A DNA stretch of 39,785 nt from Thermoplasmata archaeon (GTDB lineage Archaea > Thermoplasmatota > Thermoplasmata > Thermoplasmatales > Thermoplasmataceae): positions 1 to 39,785 of the forward strand of contig JAJZZM010000010.1 in assembly GCA_021797555.1 (NCBI GenBank). The letters are read 5' to 3'. The position numbers and the translations under genes were made by a program. Numbering within the stretch: position 1 is the first letter of the stretch; each line of letters opens with the position of its first letter. Below are positions 26,843 through 34,412 of this stretch, in pieces. The notes below the pieces were generated by a model, which saw nothing but the letters and a program-made list of their open reading frames with translations, did no database searches and had not been told where the DNA came from.

Positions 26843-27586
26843 ATGAAAAAATTATATTTGATAGGCATGGGCCCTGGCAGTATTGATAATTTAACATATT
26901 TGGCTGTTAAGAAAATAAACGAATGCGATATAATAATAGGGTATAAAAAATATTTAGAATTAATAAAGGAAGTTTTAATTAATAAAAATATTGAAGAATC
27001 TGATGTGGCTGATGAAATAGAAAGGGCGAATAATGCAATAAAATATGCAATGGAAGGCAGAATAACCGGTGTAATATCCAGTGGAGATTCCGGAATTTAT
27101 GGCATGGCAGGATTGGTATTTGAAATAGTCGCAAAGCACAATTATGATATAGATATAGAAATTATACCCGGAATTACTGCAGTAAATTCCGCTGCATCCT
27201 TGGTGGGTGTACCATTGATGAATGATTTCTGCTCTATAAGCTTAAGCAATAAATTAACGCCGGAAAATATAATATTGGAAAGGGTTGAAAATGCTGCTAA
27301 AGGAGATTTTGTTATAGGCTTATACAATCCGGTAAGCAAAAAAAGAACTGAATTAATAAAGGATGCGAGGAATATATTATTGAAATATTTAAATATAAAT
27401 ACTCCCGTTGCAATAATAAGAAATGCATATAGATATGACCAGGAAATTAAAATATCAAATTTAAATGATTTTCTTGATAACCATATTGATATGTTTTCAA
27501 TAATAATTATTGGCAATTCGAAATCATATGTGTATAAAAATTATATAATAACACCTAGGAATTATGATATAAAATATAGTCTATAA
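26843..27586 (+). CDS. cobJ: precorrin-3B/cobalt-factor III C17-methyltransferase
   Basis: A SAM-dependent ring-contraction methyltransferase of cobalamin (corrin) synthesis. The 247-residue protein has KLYLIGMGPGSIDNLT at the start, IIGYKKYLEL, ISSGDSGIYGMAGLVFEI near 80, IIPGITAVNSAASLVGVPLMNDFCSISLSN near 113, and GDFVIGLYNPVSKKR near 155, all typical of CobJ/CbiH. No other corrin genes are visible. The adjacent radical SAM genes may belong to heme or porphyrin metabolism, so it may be the only corrin-pathway gene at this site. Confidence 0.9.
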   Translation: MKKLYLIGMGPGSIDNLTYLAVKKINECDIIIGYKKYLELIKEVLINKNIEESDVADEIERANNAIKYAMEGRITGVISSGDSGIYGMAGLVFEIVAKHNYDIDIEIIPGITAVNSAASLVGVPLMNDFCSISLSNKLTPENIILERVENAAKGDFVIGLYNPVSKKRTELIKDARNILLKYLNINTPVAIIRNAYRYDQEIKISNLNDFLDNHIDMFSIIIIGNSKSYVYKNYIITPRNYDIKYSL

Positions 27587-27625
27587 TTTAGAAAATTATT
27601 TAAATATAATAGATATAAATGCTAT

Positions 27626-28702
27626 GTGCTTGCATTATTAAACAATGAATTAATCAAAATGGAATATAATAATAAAATAATGTTGATGGATTCAAAATCT
27701 GATATAATATATTATACCGATAAAAATAAAACATATAGAAGAACTTTAATGAATGATATTATTGAAATAAAAATACACAATAACATAAGGAAAATTAGAT
27801 ATTTAAATGAAAATGAAAAAATAAATATTGTAAATGATTTTTATAATAATGTAAGGAAATTATCAGAGAAATATGATTTTTTAAATGAAAATATAAAGAA
27901 TTATGATTATTTATATAAAAGGTCTACCGACCTGATAAAAATATATAATGAGAAAATCCCTATAGTGCCGCCGGACCAGTATTTTTCATTATATATAAGA
28001 ATATCATATGGATGCCCGTGGAATAAATGCACTTTCTGCAATTTATACAAAAAAGAAAATTATAATATAATCAACTTTTCATCATTGAAAGAACAGGTAA
28101 ATAATTTAAAATTATATTTCGGTGATTCAATAAAATCAAGAAAAGGCATATTTTTAGGTGATGCAAATGCAATAAATATAAAAAATGATATTTTGATTAA
28201 ATATATAAAATATATTAATGATAATTTTAACCTGCCCTTATATGCATTTTCAGATGCTTTTACAACGCCTTTCAATGATAATGACTTTGATTTATTGAAA
28301 AAATATAATATGAAAAGGATATATATAGGCGTAGAAAGCGGCAGTAAGGAAATACTGAAAATACTAAATAAAAAAATGGACCTGGGCATAGCTATAAAAT
28401 TTATAAACAATATTAAAAAACATAATATAAATGTTGGATTGATTTTTATGTCAGGATTCGGGAATTATAACCATGTGAATGATACCATAAATTTTATTAA
28501 AAATATAAATTTGGGCAGGGGAGATATTGTATATATTTCCCCGATAAAGGAATACAGTGGTTTTAATAAAATAATAATGGAAAACAATATTGATAATTCC
28601 ATTGAAATAAAAAATAACCAGTTTATGGAATTAAGGGAAGGCATATCAGAGTTATATAATATACCTGCTGTTTTATATGATGTAAATGAGTCTTTATACT
28701 GA
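27626..28702 (+). CDS. radical SAM protein
   Basis: A 358-residue protein. The cluster motif is GCPWNKCTFCNLYK: Cys130, Cys135 and Cys138, a C-x4-C-x2-C spacing that differs from the standard C-x3-C-x2-C but is known in a radical SAM branch with CxHNKCTFC motifs. The barrel continues with GIFLGDANAINI near 174, YIGVESGSKEILKILNKK near 231 and GLIFMSGFG near 273. The N-terminal 100 residues are unlike common domains and may recognise the substrate. Function cannot be stated. The start is GTG 27626; a TATA-like TTTAAATATAAT about 22 bases upstream supports a leaderless GTG start. It ends tail to tail with the next radical SAM gene with a 9-base overlap. Confidence 0.72.
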   Translation: MLALLNNELIKMEYNNKIMLMDSKSDIIYYTDKNKTYRRTLMNDIIEIKIHNNIRKIRYLNENEKINIVNDFYNNVRKLSEKYDFLNENIKNYDYLYKRSTDLIKIYNEKIPIVPPDQYFSLYIRISYGCPWNKCTFCNLYKKENYNIINFSSLKEQVNNLKLYFGDSIKSRKGIFLGDANAINIKNDILIKYIKYINDNFNLPLYAFSDAFTTPFNDNDFDLLKKYNMKRIYIGVESGSKEILKILNKKMDLGIAIKFINNIKKHNINVGLIFMSGFGNYNHVNDTINFIKNINLGRGDIVYISPIKEYSGFNKIIMENNIDNSIEIKNNQFMELREGISELYNIPAVLYDVNESLY

Positions 28703-29773
28703 GTTAATGCATGCCGGGTCCTTTGCAAATATATTATTATAATATGAATATGCCCTTGATCTGGAACCACCACATTTATCGTTCCAGTTGCATGATCCGC
28801 ATGGCCCTTCAAAATTTTCTGGATTTCTTAATTTTTTAAGTATTGTATTGTTTCTATATATATCTACAATATTATTATTTTTTACATTATCCAGTGCAAC
28901 AGGTAAAAATCCACTGGGACTAACATCACCGTTATGCGATACAAATATTATTCCCTTGCCATCACGTGTTTCCGCGCTTTTTAGGTACAACCTTTTATTC
29001 TCAGGCTTTCCAAGCAATCCTATTGTTTTATCTACTAATTTATCATATAAATAGCTATGATAATTTTCATTCCCCTGATCAATGATTCTTCTTAATATTG
29101 GTGATTCAACTGTACGTATAATTATATTATAATTCATTGCAAACAGTAGCCAGTGGTTTATATCTTCATGTTCATACAGTGTTAAATCCTCTGCATCAAT
29201 TGCCCTTCCAGTTTTTATTAAAAAGAAAACCTCCCATATATTTATTTTATTATCTATTAATAATTTTAAAACGTCAGGCAGATCCATTATGTTTCTTTTC
29301 ATAACAACTGTATTAATCTGCAATTTCATTTTTACATTATTTATTTCTTTTATTAAATTTATAGTTTTATCATAAACACCGTTGCCACGCAACCAGTCGT
29401 GGTTATTTTCATTGCCGTCCAATGACAGTGATATTGATAAAACATTATTTTCCTTAAAAAAATTTAAACTTTCTTTACTTAATAATGTGGTTGCTGCAGG
29501 GCTTACACTTACCGGTATATTGTTTTCATTTGCAATTTTTATTATATTTTTTATGCCATTTTTCCTCATGACATCGCCACCGGTTAATATTAAAACCGGA
29601 TATGGCTTTCCAAAATCCTTAATGGATTTTACAAAATTAATGGTTTCCCCATATGATAATTCGTCATTTAACGGGAATTCCATTGCAGAGGCACGGCAAT
29701 GCCTACATGCAAGCCCACATGCCTTCGTTGTTTCATAAAATATCAGTATAGGTTTTTCATTATAATTTATCAT
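28694..29773 (-). CDS. radical SAM/SPASM protein, heme-synthase-like (AhbC/AhbD-type)
   Basis: A 359-residue enzyme with the radical SAM motif CGLACRHC (Cys19, Cys23, Cys26), ILTGGDVMRKN near 61 and SVSPAATTLL near 88. The C-terminal SPASM-like domain is rich in Cys: SPSGFLP, CGSCNWNDKCGGSRSRAYSYY and DPACI near the end bind one or more extra Fe-S clusters. The ASPSGF/CGGSRARAY form recalls the AhbC/AhbD enzymes of siroheme-dependent heme synthesis and related TIGR04053-type proteins. The cobJ neighbour fits tetrapyrrole chemistry, but peptide modification is an alternative. Its 3' end overlaps that of the other radical SAM gene. Confidence 0.75.
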   Translation of the reverse strand: MINYNEKPILIFYETTKACGLACRHCRASAMEFPLNDELSYGETINFVKSIKDFGKPYPVLILTGGDVMRKNGIKNIIKIANENNIPVSVSPAATTLLSKESLNFFKENNVLSISLSLDGNENNHDWLRGNGVYDKTINLIKEINNVKMKLQINTVVMKRNIMDLPDVLKLLIDNKINIWEVFFLIKTGRAIDAEDLTLYEHEDINHWLLFAMNYNIIIRTVESPILRRIIDQGNENYHSYLYDKLVDKTIGLLGKPENKRLYLKSAETRDGKGIIFVSHNGDVSPSGFLPVALDNVKNNNIVDIYRNNTILKKLRNPENFEGPCGSCNWNDKCGGSRSRAYSYYNNIFAKDPACINSV

Positions 29774-29849
29774 AATTAATTATATTTGAATGATATAAAA
29801 TCTCTTAATAAAAATTGATTATGTTCAATGAAATAATTAATTATAAATA

Positions 29850-30785
29850 TTAATAATTTTTCAATATTTCAGGCAGTGAATCCAAATAAAAATGGTTTGT
29901 ATTAAAATGGCCTGAATCATATTCCTTAAAAAAATGTTTTACATTGTTTTCTGTTAAATAATTATTTAATATATTCATACCTATATCAATTTTAAATTCG
30001 TCCTTAAAGCCTGTTTGCAGTACTATTTTCTTATTTTTTATATTGTTTAATTTGCTTTTGATAACATTTACTGGGTCCATTGATAACCATTTATTCCATA
30101 TTTCATTATTAATTGTACCATCATGCATATTAAATGGCAGATCAATATTTTCATGCTCTGAATAAAATGCTGACATTGCTATTATATTAAATGCTGTTAT
30201 TTCATCATTGCTGTGCAAATATTTTCCGTTAAATTCTGAAATAAAATCATTTAAATTTTTATTTTTCAATGTTTTATATGTAACCGGAAAATCAGGTAAA
30301 TATGAATATTCGAAATATGAATCGCCGGAAATGTCAATAAAACCTGAGAATATGTCAGGATGGTTAATGTTTAATATGAATGAGCCGAAACCACCCGAGG
30401 ATTTCCCGAATAAATATATATCCCTATTTCCATATAAATTCTTAATATAATCTATTAAATCAATTGAAATGAAATCGTCATAATTGCCTACAACCTTTGA
30501 ATTTGTATACTGGTTTCCATGAAAAGATGTCATGGTATCCGGCAGCAGTATAATAAAGCCATATTTTTTTGATATTATGTCCAACATGGATAAAAAATCC
30601 AGTGATGTATAACTCCTGTTTAAGAAGCTATACGACGTGCCGAAAAAACCTGCTAAACCTATCATTACCGGTGTCTTATCATTAACATTATTTTCTATTG
30701 ATATTATATTTCTTTCATATGGATCTTTCAATGCATTATTTTTCAATGAATTTGCCATTATTTTATCATATTTCATTTGATACAT
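29850..30785 (-). CDS. alpha/beta-hydrolase, putative esterase
   Basis: A 311-residue alpha/beta hydrolase. The GxSxG nucleophile elbow is FGKSSGGFGS with Ser129 (about 127-131); the oxyanion stretch is GLAGFFGTSYSFL near 43; a late His is in SGHFNTNHFYLD near 290. The sequence around the nucleophile and DPVNVIKSKLNNIKNKKIVLQTGFKDEF near 215-260 fits the esterase-D/putative-esterase group rather than lipases. Asn/Lys-rich composition and a few Met near the N-terminus make the exact start uncertain. The substrate is unknown. Confidence 0.75.
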   Translation of the reverse strand: MYQMKYDKIMANSLKNNALKDPYERNIISIENNVNDKTPVMIGLAGFFGTSYSFLNRSYTSLDFLSMLDIISKKYGFIILLPDTMTSFHGNQYTNSKVVGNYDDFISIDLIDYIKNLYGNRDIYLFGKSSGGFGSFILNINHPDIFSGFIDISGDSYFEYSYLPDFPVTYKTLKNKNLNDFISEFNGKYLHSNDEITAFNIIAMSAFYSEHENIDLPFNMHDGTINNEIWNKWLSMDPVNVIKSKLNNIKNKKIVLQTGFKDEFKIDIGMNILNNYLTENNVKHFFKEYDSGHFNTNHFYLDSLPEILKNY

Positions 30786-30852
30786 ATTTCATAAATAAAA
30801 TCATGTATTAATAATATTATTATTAAACCAATTATTAAACCAATGAAAATGT

Positions 30853-30862
30853 TAATATATAC
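30853..30862 (+). promoter_or_regulatory. TATA box of the Sm-like gene
   Basis: TAATATATAC is centred about 24 bases before the ATG at 30881, in an otherwise AT-rich stretch. Confidence 0.4.
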
Positions 30863-30880
30863 ATTATTACATTATTTACC

Positions 30881-31135
30881 ATGGGGTCCATAGATTATTT
30901 CAAAAATAAGACTGTAACAGTATACCTTTTTGATGATGAGAATGATTTTTTAACTGGAATTTTAAAGGATTGCGATGATAATGGATTATTGCTAAAAATA
31001 AAGGATTCGGACAGGGCTATAAACAATAAAATGGTATGGGTCTCTCTTGATAATATAGAATCAATCTATGAAGGCAACACAGAAAAGGACAATATATTAG
31101 AATTAAAAATAAAAAAGAAGAGGAACAAGAAATAA
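30881..31135 (+). CDS. Sm-like (LSm) protein
   Basis: An 84-residue protein built like archaeal SmAPs: Sm1 in TVTVYLFDDENDFLTGILKDCDDNGLLLKI and a weaker Sm2 in WVSLDNIESIYEG, followed by a basic tail. Sm proteins form seven-membered rings on U-rich RNA and act in RNA processing and turnover. The classical SmAP Sm2 consensus (I-R-G-D/N) is replaced by SLDNI, so this may be a divergent or paralogous SmAP. It is monocistronic. Confidence 0.7.
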   Translation: MGSIDYFKNKTVTVYLFDDENDFLTGILKDCDDNGLLLKIKDSDRAINNKMVWVSLDNIESIYEGNTEKDNILELKIKKKRNKK

Positions 31136-31341
31136 CCTTGATTTAATATATTTTATCCAATAATAAATTTTTGATATTAATAAAAAAAACATTTGGTTGT
31201 GTAATGATATATTCATAAAAATTTGAGTGTATAGTTAAAATATATTAATAAATTTATATATGGCATAGAAAGATATTTGTATTACCCTGTATTAATATAT
31301 GATAACATTATAATAAAAATAATTAAATTATGTGGTGTGAA

Positions 31342-31944
31342 ATGGAAATTAAATACTTTACGGACGATGCAGGTTGCTATTTAAAAAATATCATTAAAAA
31401 CAATATAAATTTTAGGATAATTAAAAAAGAAATTCAGAATAATAATTTAATCGAGATTGTTGAAATACATAATAGTAATGAAGATTTAATAAAAGAACTA
31501 TTGAATTCCACAGCAATAATTGGTATGCAGGCTTTATATAGCAATAATAAAATCCTAATATTTAAAGTGAGATTAATAGAATGCAAAGCAATAGCGGTTA
31601 TGAAGGATTATTTTAATAAAAAAAATATAATTGAAGAAAAAATTGAAAGCAACTATAATGTCTGGACTTTTGACCTGAATAATTTATATGAGATACTTAA
31701 TGTTAAGAATAAATTTATTGAAATAACTGGAAATAATGTATATATTAAAATGGCCAAAAACTATAATAAAGATATAAAATTATTGCCAATATTAAAGGAG
31801 GCATATGAATTAGGTTATTTTGATGTGCCAAAAAGGATTAATTTGATAGAATTATCAAAAATACTTGATATAACACCTACAAAATTAAATCTAATAATAC
31901 GTAAAATTCTAAAAACTTTTCTTAAGGAAAATTTAAAATACTGA
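31342..31944 (+). CDS. HTH transcription regulator, bat/HTH-10 type
   Basis: From ATG 31342 it has 200 residues. The C-terminal 45 residues are a bacterio-opsin-activator-type HTH (ELGYFDVPKRINLIELSKILDITPTKLNLIIRKILKTFL). The N-terminal 150 residues hold beta-rich tandem segments (FRIIKKEIQNNNLIEIVEI; ILIFKVRLIEC), which in this family bind an unknown ligand. I choose ATG 31342 because GGTG at 31334-31337 precedes it; the frame is open from ATG 31330. It is the last gene before the integrated element begins. Confidence 0.75.
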   Translation: MEIKYFTDDAGCYLKNIIKNNINFRIIKKEIQNNNLIEIVEIHNSNEDLIKELLNSTAIIGMQALYSNNKILIFKVRLIECKAIAVMKDYFNKKNIIEEKIESNYNVWTFDLNNLYEILNVKNKFIEITGNNVYIKMAKNYNKDIKLLPILKEAYELGYFDVPKRINLIELSKILDITPTKLNLIIRKILKTFLKENLKY

Positions 31945-32148
31945 TTTTATTAAGCATTAATTATTATATTAAATACCTAATATTAATTTTAAAAATGAAA
32001 AATCCATGAGGATATTAATATCATATTCTGGCAATAATCAAAATACTGTTTTATACACAGGATTTATATAGTACAGCGCCCCGAGCGGAAGCTCTCACAA
32101 TTGTTTAAATCCCGTAATCATTATATTGCTTATGGGTGATTATTAATT
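31945..32148. promoter_or_regulatory. junction region before the integrase: TATA box and GC-rich island (candidate attachment site)
   Basis: A TATA box (TTTATATA, 32063-32070) precedes a conspicuously GC-rich segment at 32073-32115 (starting GCGCCCCGAGCGGAAGC and ending with a T-loop-like TTTAAATCCCG). GGGTGA near 32135 is a plausible Shine-Dalgarno for the integrase ATG at 32149. The island might be the attachment core or a decayed tRNA 3' end, but I could not fold a tRNA: the T-loop lacks its C at the usual place and the flanking arms do not pair. Host sequence to its left and element genes to its right are the reason to place attL here. Confidence 0.4.
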
Positions 32149-33417
32149 ATGGATGCAAAAATATCAGAGGAATACAACGCACTTAAAAATGAAAATATTC
32201 CTGAAAGGGATAAAAAGAAGATCCTGGATTTTGTAAATGACCTTGCATTAGAAGGCATATCCGAGATTAGAAGGAAAAACTACATTCAAAGGCTCAGGGT
32301 GGCAGCAAGATGGGTCCCTGATAAATTTACAGATCCATCAAGGGATGATTTAAGAAAAATACGTGAGCATTTAGATGATGGCTATATCCATAACGGAAGG
32401 AAAAAACATTATTCTGAATGGACAAAGGCAACATACCTTAAAATGCTTAAGAAATTCTACAGGTATACATTGCCAGAAAAACAGTTTAATGATCTTTTCA
32501 GGAATGTAAAAATAAATTCAAATCCAGGATCAAAAATTAAGCCTGAACAGATGATAAGGCCATGGGAAATTCAGAAGATGGTTGAAAGTGCAACAAATTC
32601 AAGGGACAGGGCATTGCTTTATACATTGTATGATTCAGGATGCAGAATCGGTGAGATACTAACATTAAAAATAAAGGATCTTGAATTTGATGATTATGGA
32701 TGCATTATAAAGGTTACAGGCAAAACCGGATACAGAAATGTGAGGATAGTTGGAAATTCAATACCTTATTTAAGGGCGTGGCTTGATTCACATCCGTTCA
32801 GGAATGACAGGGAGGCATGGCTTTTTTGTAATCTTGAGTCTAATATAAAGGGAAGGATGATGGAATACCAGAATGTCTATTCAACAATAAGGAATGCTGT
32901 AAGGAATGCAGGCCTGGATCCTGAAAGAAGGATATACCCGCATCTATTCAGGCATACAAGGGCAACAATACTTGCAACAAAATTAAATGAGGTCCCACTT
33001 GAAAACCAGATGGGTTGGATCCATGGATCCAAGATGACCGGTATTTATGTCCATGTGTCAGGGAGGGATCAGGATAATGCTGTTCTTAAGGCATACGGCC
33101 TTAAGGTTGATGATAATAGAGAGATTGAGGAAAGGCCCATAACATGCCCAAGATGCCATGAGCTTAATGATTCCAATGCAAAGTATTGCAGAAGGTGCTG
33201 GCTTCCATTCGATGAGAAGCTGGCCCTGGAATATGAAAATAGGGAAAAGGAAATAGAGAATAAAATAGAGAAATCAGAGGCAATACCAGGAATAGCAAAG
33301 AAGATGATAGAGAATGCACCGGAATCATTTAAATCAAAATTAATAGAGAATGTCCTGGAGGAAATATTAAAGGATCCTGGACTGTTAGAGAAATTCAGGA
33401 AAGAGTTAAATCAATAA
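32149..33417 (+). CDS. tyrosine recombinase/integrase with C-terminal zinc ribbon
   Basis: A 422-residue site-specific recombinase that integrates the element. The SAM-like N-terminal domain (1-125) is followed by the catalytic domain with Arg166 (SGCRIGEIL), the HLFRHTRA box (His265, Arg268), His292 (GWIHGS) and the nucleophile Tyr300 (MTGIYVH). After the catalytic domain comes an unusual zinc-ribbon (Cys333, Cys336, Cys347, Cys350: CPRC...CRRC) and a Lys/Glu-rich helical tail of about 70 residues. XerA-like archaeal recombinases often end shortly after the Tyr, so the extra tail may bind DNA or a partner. The gene is complete and not split by an attachment site. Confidence 0.88.
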   Translation: MDAKISEEYNALKNENIPERDKKKILDFVNDLALEGISEIRRKNYIQRLRVAARWVPDKFTDPSRDDLRKIREHLDDGYIHNGRKKHYSEWTKATYLKMLKKFYRYTLPEKQFNDLFRNVKINSNPGSKIKPEQMIRPWEIQKMVESATNSRDRALLYTLYDSGCRIGEILTLKIKDLEFDDYGCIIKVTGKTGYRNVRIVGNSIPYLRAWLDSHPFRNDREAWLFCNLESNIKGRMMEYQNVYSTIRNAVRNAGLDPERRIYPHLFRHTRATILATKLNEVPLENQMGWIHGSKMTGIYVHVSGRDQDNAVLKAYGLKVDDNREIEERPITCPRCHELNDSNAKYCRRCWLPFDEKLALEYENREKEIENKIEKSEAIPGIAKKMIENAPESFKSKLIENVLEEILKDPGLLEKFRKELNQ

Positions 33418-33818
33418 AAAATATATTATTTTATGGAGTTCAGATAGTTGTAGTTTTGGTTTTTTATTTATTAACACATAATATAACCTATATTATCGAT
33501 GCATCGACATAAAATCAGTGTTTTAAGCATAATTATCGATAATGGAATTAAATAGGCATAATTTTTTTCTAATATGGATATCTTATTTAATTATGCTCTT
33601 ATGACAAAATATGCAAAAGATGAAAGAATTTAAAATTATACTTCCTTCCTTCCCTTTTGTTTTGAAGAAGTATGGGGGCACGGCCACCCCATGACGTTTT
33701 CCGGTTTACGAATATCATTAATTAATTGTGCTGATGGGGAGGGGGGAGTGGCAATGGTAGGTATTAAATGAAAGTATGTTGAAAAAACGTTAATAATATC
33801 GCACACATTAAATATTCT
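33418..33818. other. 401-base non-coding stretch between integrase and winged-helix gene
   Basis: Contains two 12-bp perfect palindromes (33496-33507 TCGATGCATCGA and 33532-33543 ATTATCGATAAT), a copy of AGTGTTTTA at 33517-33525, a GC-rich hairpin (ATGGGG at 33672-33677 and CCCCAT at 33687-33692), and a 27-codon frame at 33611-33694 that I do not trust. G+C rises sharply at about 33640-33765 (with runs such as GGGGAGGGGGGAG), so a structured RNA is possible. The promoter of the next gene (TAATAATATC, 33791-33800) is at the end. Confidence 0.55.
33496..33543. repeat. two adjacent 12-bp palindromes
   Basis: TCGATGCATCGA (33496-33507) and ATTATCGATAAT (33532-33543) are each perfect palindromes, 36 bp apart centre to centre, and share the core ATCGAT. 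Such twin sites are typical of dimeric DNA-binding proteins, perhaps the integrase or an accessory factor. Confidence 0.55.
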
Positions 33819-33827
33819 ATGGAATAC
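33813..33827. promoter_or_regulatory. iteron-type site overlapping the winged-helix gene start
   Basis: TATTC at 33813-33817 and GAATA at 33822-33826 form an inverted pair over the ATG (33819-33821), and GGAATAC at 33821-33827 matches the dyad's heptamer. On a leaderless transcript this would be at the RNA 5' end, so binding would block its own expression. Confidence 0.45.
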
Positions 33828-34061
33828 AAATTTACGATATCCCTGAATGTAAAGATGGATGAAACAGATCTGGCCATTATGGATATATTTCAGAGGTTTC
33901 CGGCAAGGCATTTTCACGCACACCAGATAAGGGCAATTCTGGAATACAATGGAATTGAAATCAGCACCATGAAACTGGTAATGAAATTGCAGTTCTTTTC
34001 CTATATTTCTCTGATAAGGGTGGAAAAAGGAGGAAGGACGATGAGATACAGCCTTGCATGA
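33819..34061 (+). CDS. small winged-helix protein, probable element regulator/initiator
   Basis: An 80-residue protein with a winged-helix layout: DLAIMDIFQRFP (helix 1), HAHQIRAILEYNG (helix 2), ISTMKLVMKLQFFSYI (recognition helix), then a wing in VEKGGRTMRYSLA. A TATA-like TAATAATATC lies about 25 bases before the ATG. The ATG itself is part of a GGAATAC site (33821-33827), the same heptamer that makes up the dyad at 34413-34727, and another copy lies inside the gene (33942-33948). This suggests the protein may bind the dyad and its own start region. The function is an inference; no Rep motif is visible. Confidence 0.62.
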   Translation: MEYKFTISLNVKMDETDLAIMDIFQRFPARHFHAHQIRAILEYNGIEISTMKLVMKLQFFSYISLIRVEKGGRTMRYSLA

Positions 34062-34111
34062 ATTAAACAGAACATGGCTTTAAAAAACACAATATGAAAA
34101 AATAAAATATA

Positions 34112-34125
34112 GCCACCATGGTGGC
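34112..34125. repeat. perfect 14-bp palindrome GCCACCATGGTGGC
   Basis: The sequence is its own reverse complement. A degenerate relative (CCACCACTGTGGC, about 34140-34152) follows 14 bases later, so a dimeric protein may bind a pair of sites. The G+C content is far above the surroundings. Confidence 0.6.
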
Positions 34126-34153
34126 AAGATGCACCAAAACCACCACTGTGGCA

Positions 34154-34180
34154 AAGGAGAAGCCTTGCATCATTCTCCTT
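34154..34180. other. hairpin with 8-bp perfect stem
   Basis: AAGGAGAA (34154-34161) and TTCTCCTT (34173-34180) pair perfectly around an 11-base loop, and an AT-rich stretch follows. It could terminate the winged-helix transcript or lie in a small RNA. Confidence 0.5.
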
Positions 34181-34230
34181 ATTTTAATATAGAAAAAGAC
34201 CTATTTAAGCATTGTTGTATTGATGAAATT

Positions 34231-34352
34231 AAAAATCATGGATCATGAATTTTAGTTTTGAATAACCATGGATTTAAAAAAATTAAGATTAGGCCATAAT
34301 TGTTTTTTAAAAAAATCATGGACCATGGAATTTTAGTTTTTGAATAACCAGG
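34231..34352 (+). repeat. pair of ~42-bp direct repeats, 80-bp period
   Basis: Copy 1 (34231-34272) and copy 2 (34311-34352) share AAAAATCATGGA, CATG, AATTTTAGTTTT and GAATAACCA with one to three indels or changes. They immediately precede the dyad and might be additional origin or control repeats. Confidence 0.6.
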
Positions 34353-34412
34353 AAATGAATTTTTTAAAAATAGATTTTTTTTAATCTATGAAATTTAACA
34401 AACTCTAGCAAA

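Noticed and set aside
32073-32115. tRNA gene
   Set aside because: The GC-rich island has a T-loop-like stretch, but no paired arms, no anticodon stem and the conserved C of the T-loop is missing.
33636-33923. 95-codon minus-strand frame opposite the winged-helix gene
   Set aside because: It overlaps the better-supported plus-strand gene and shows a random residue mix.
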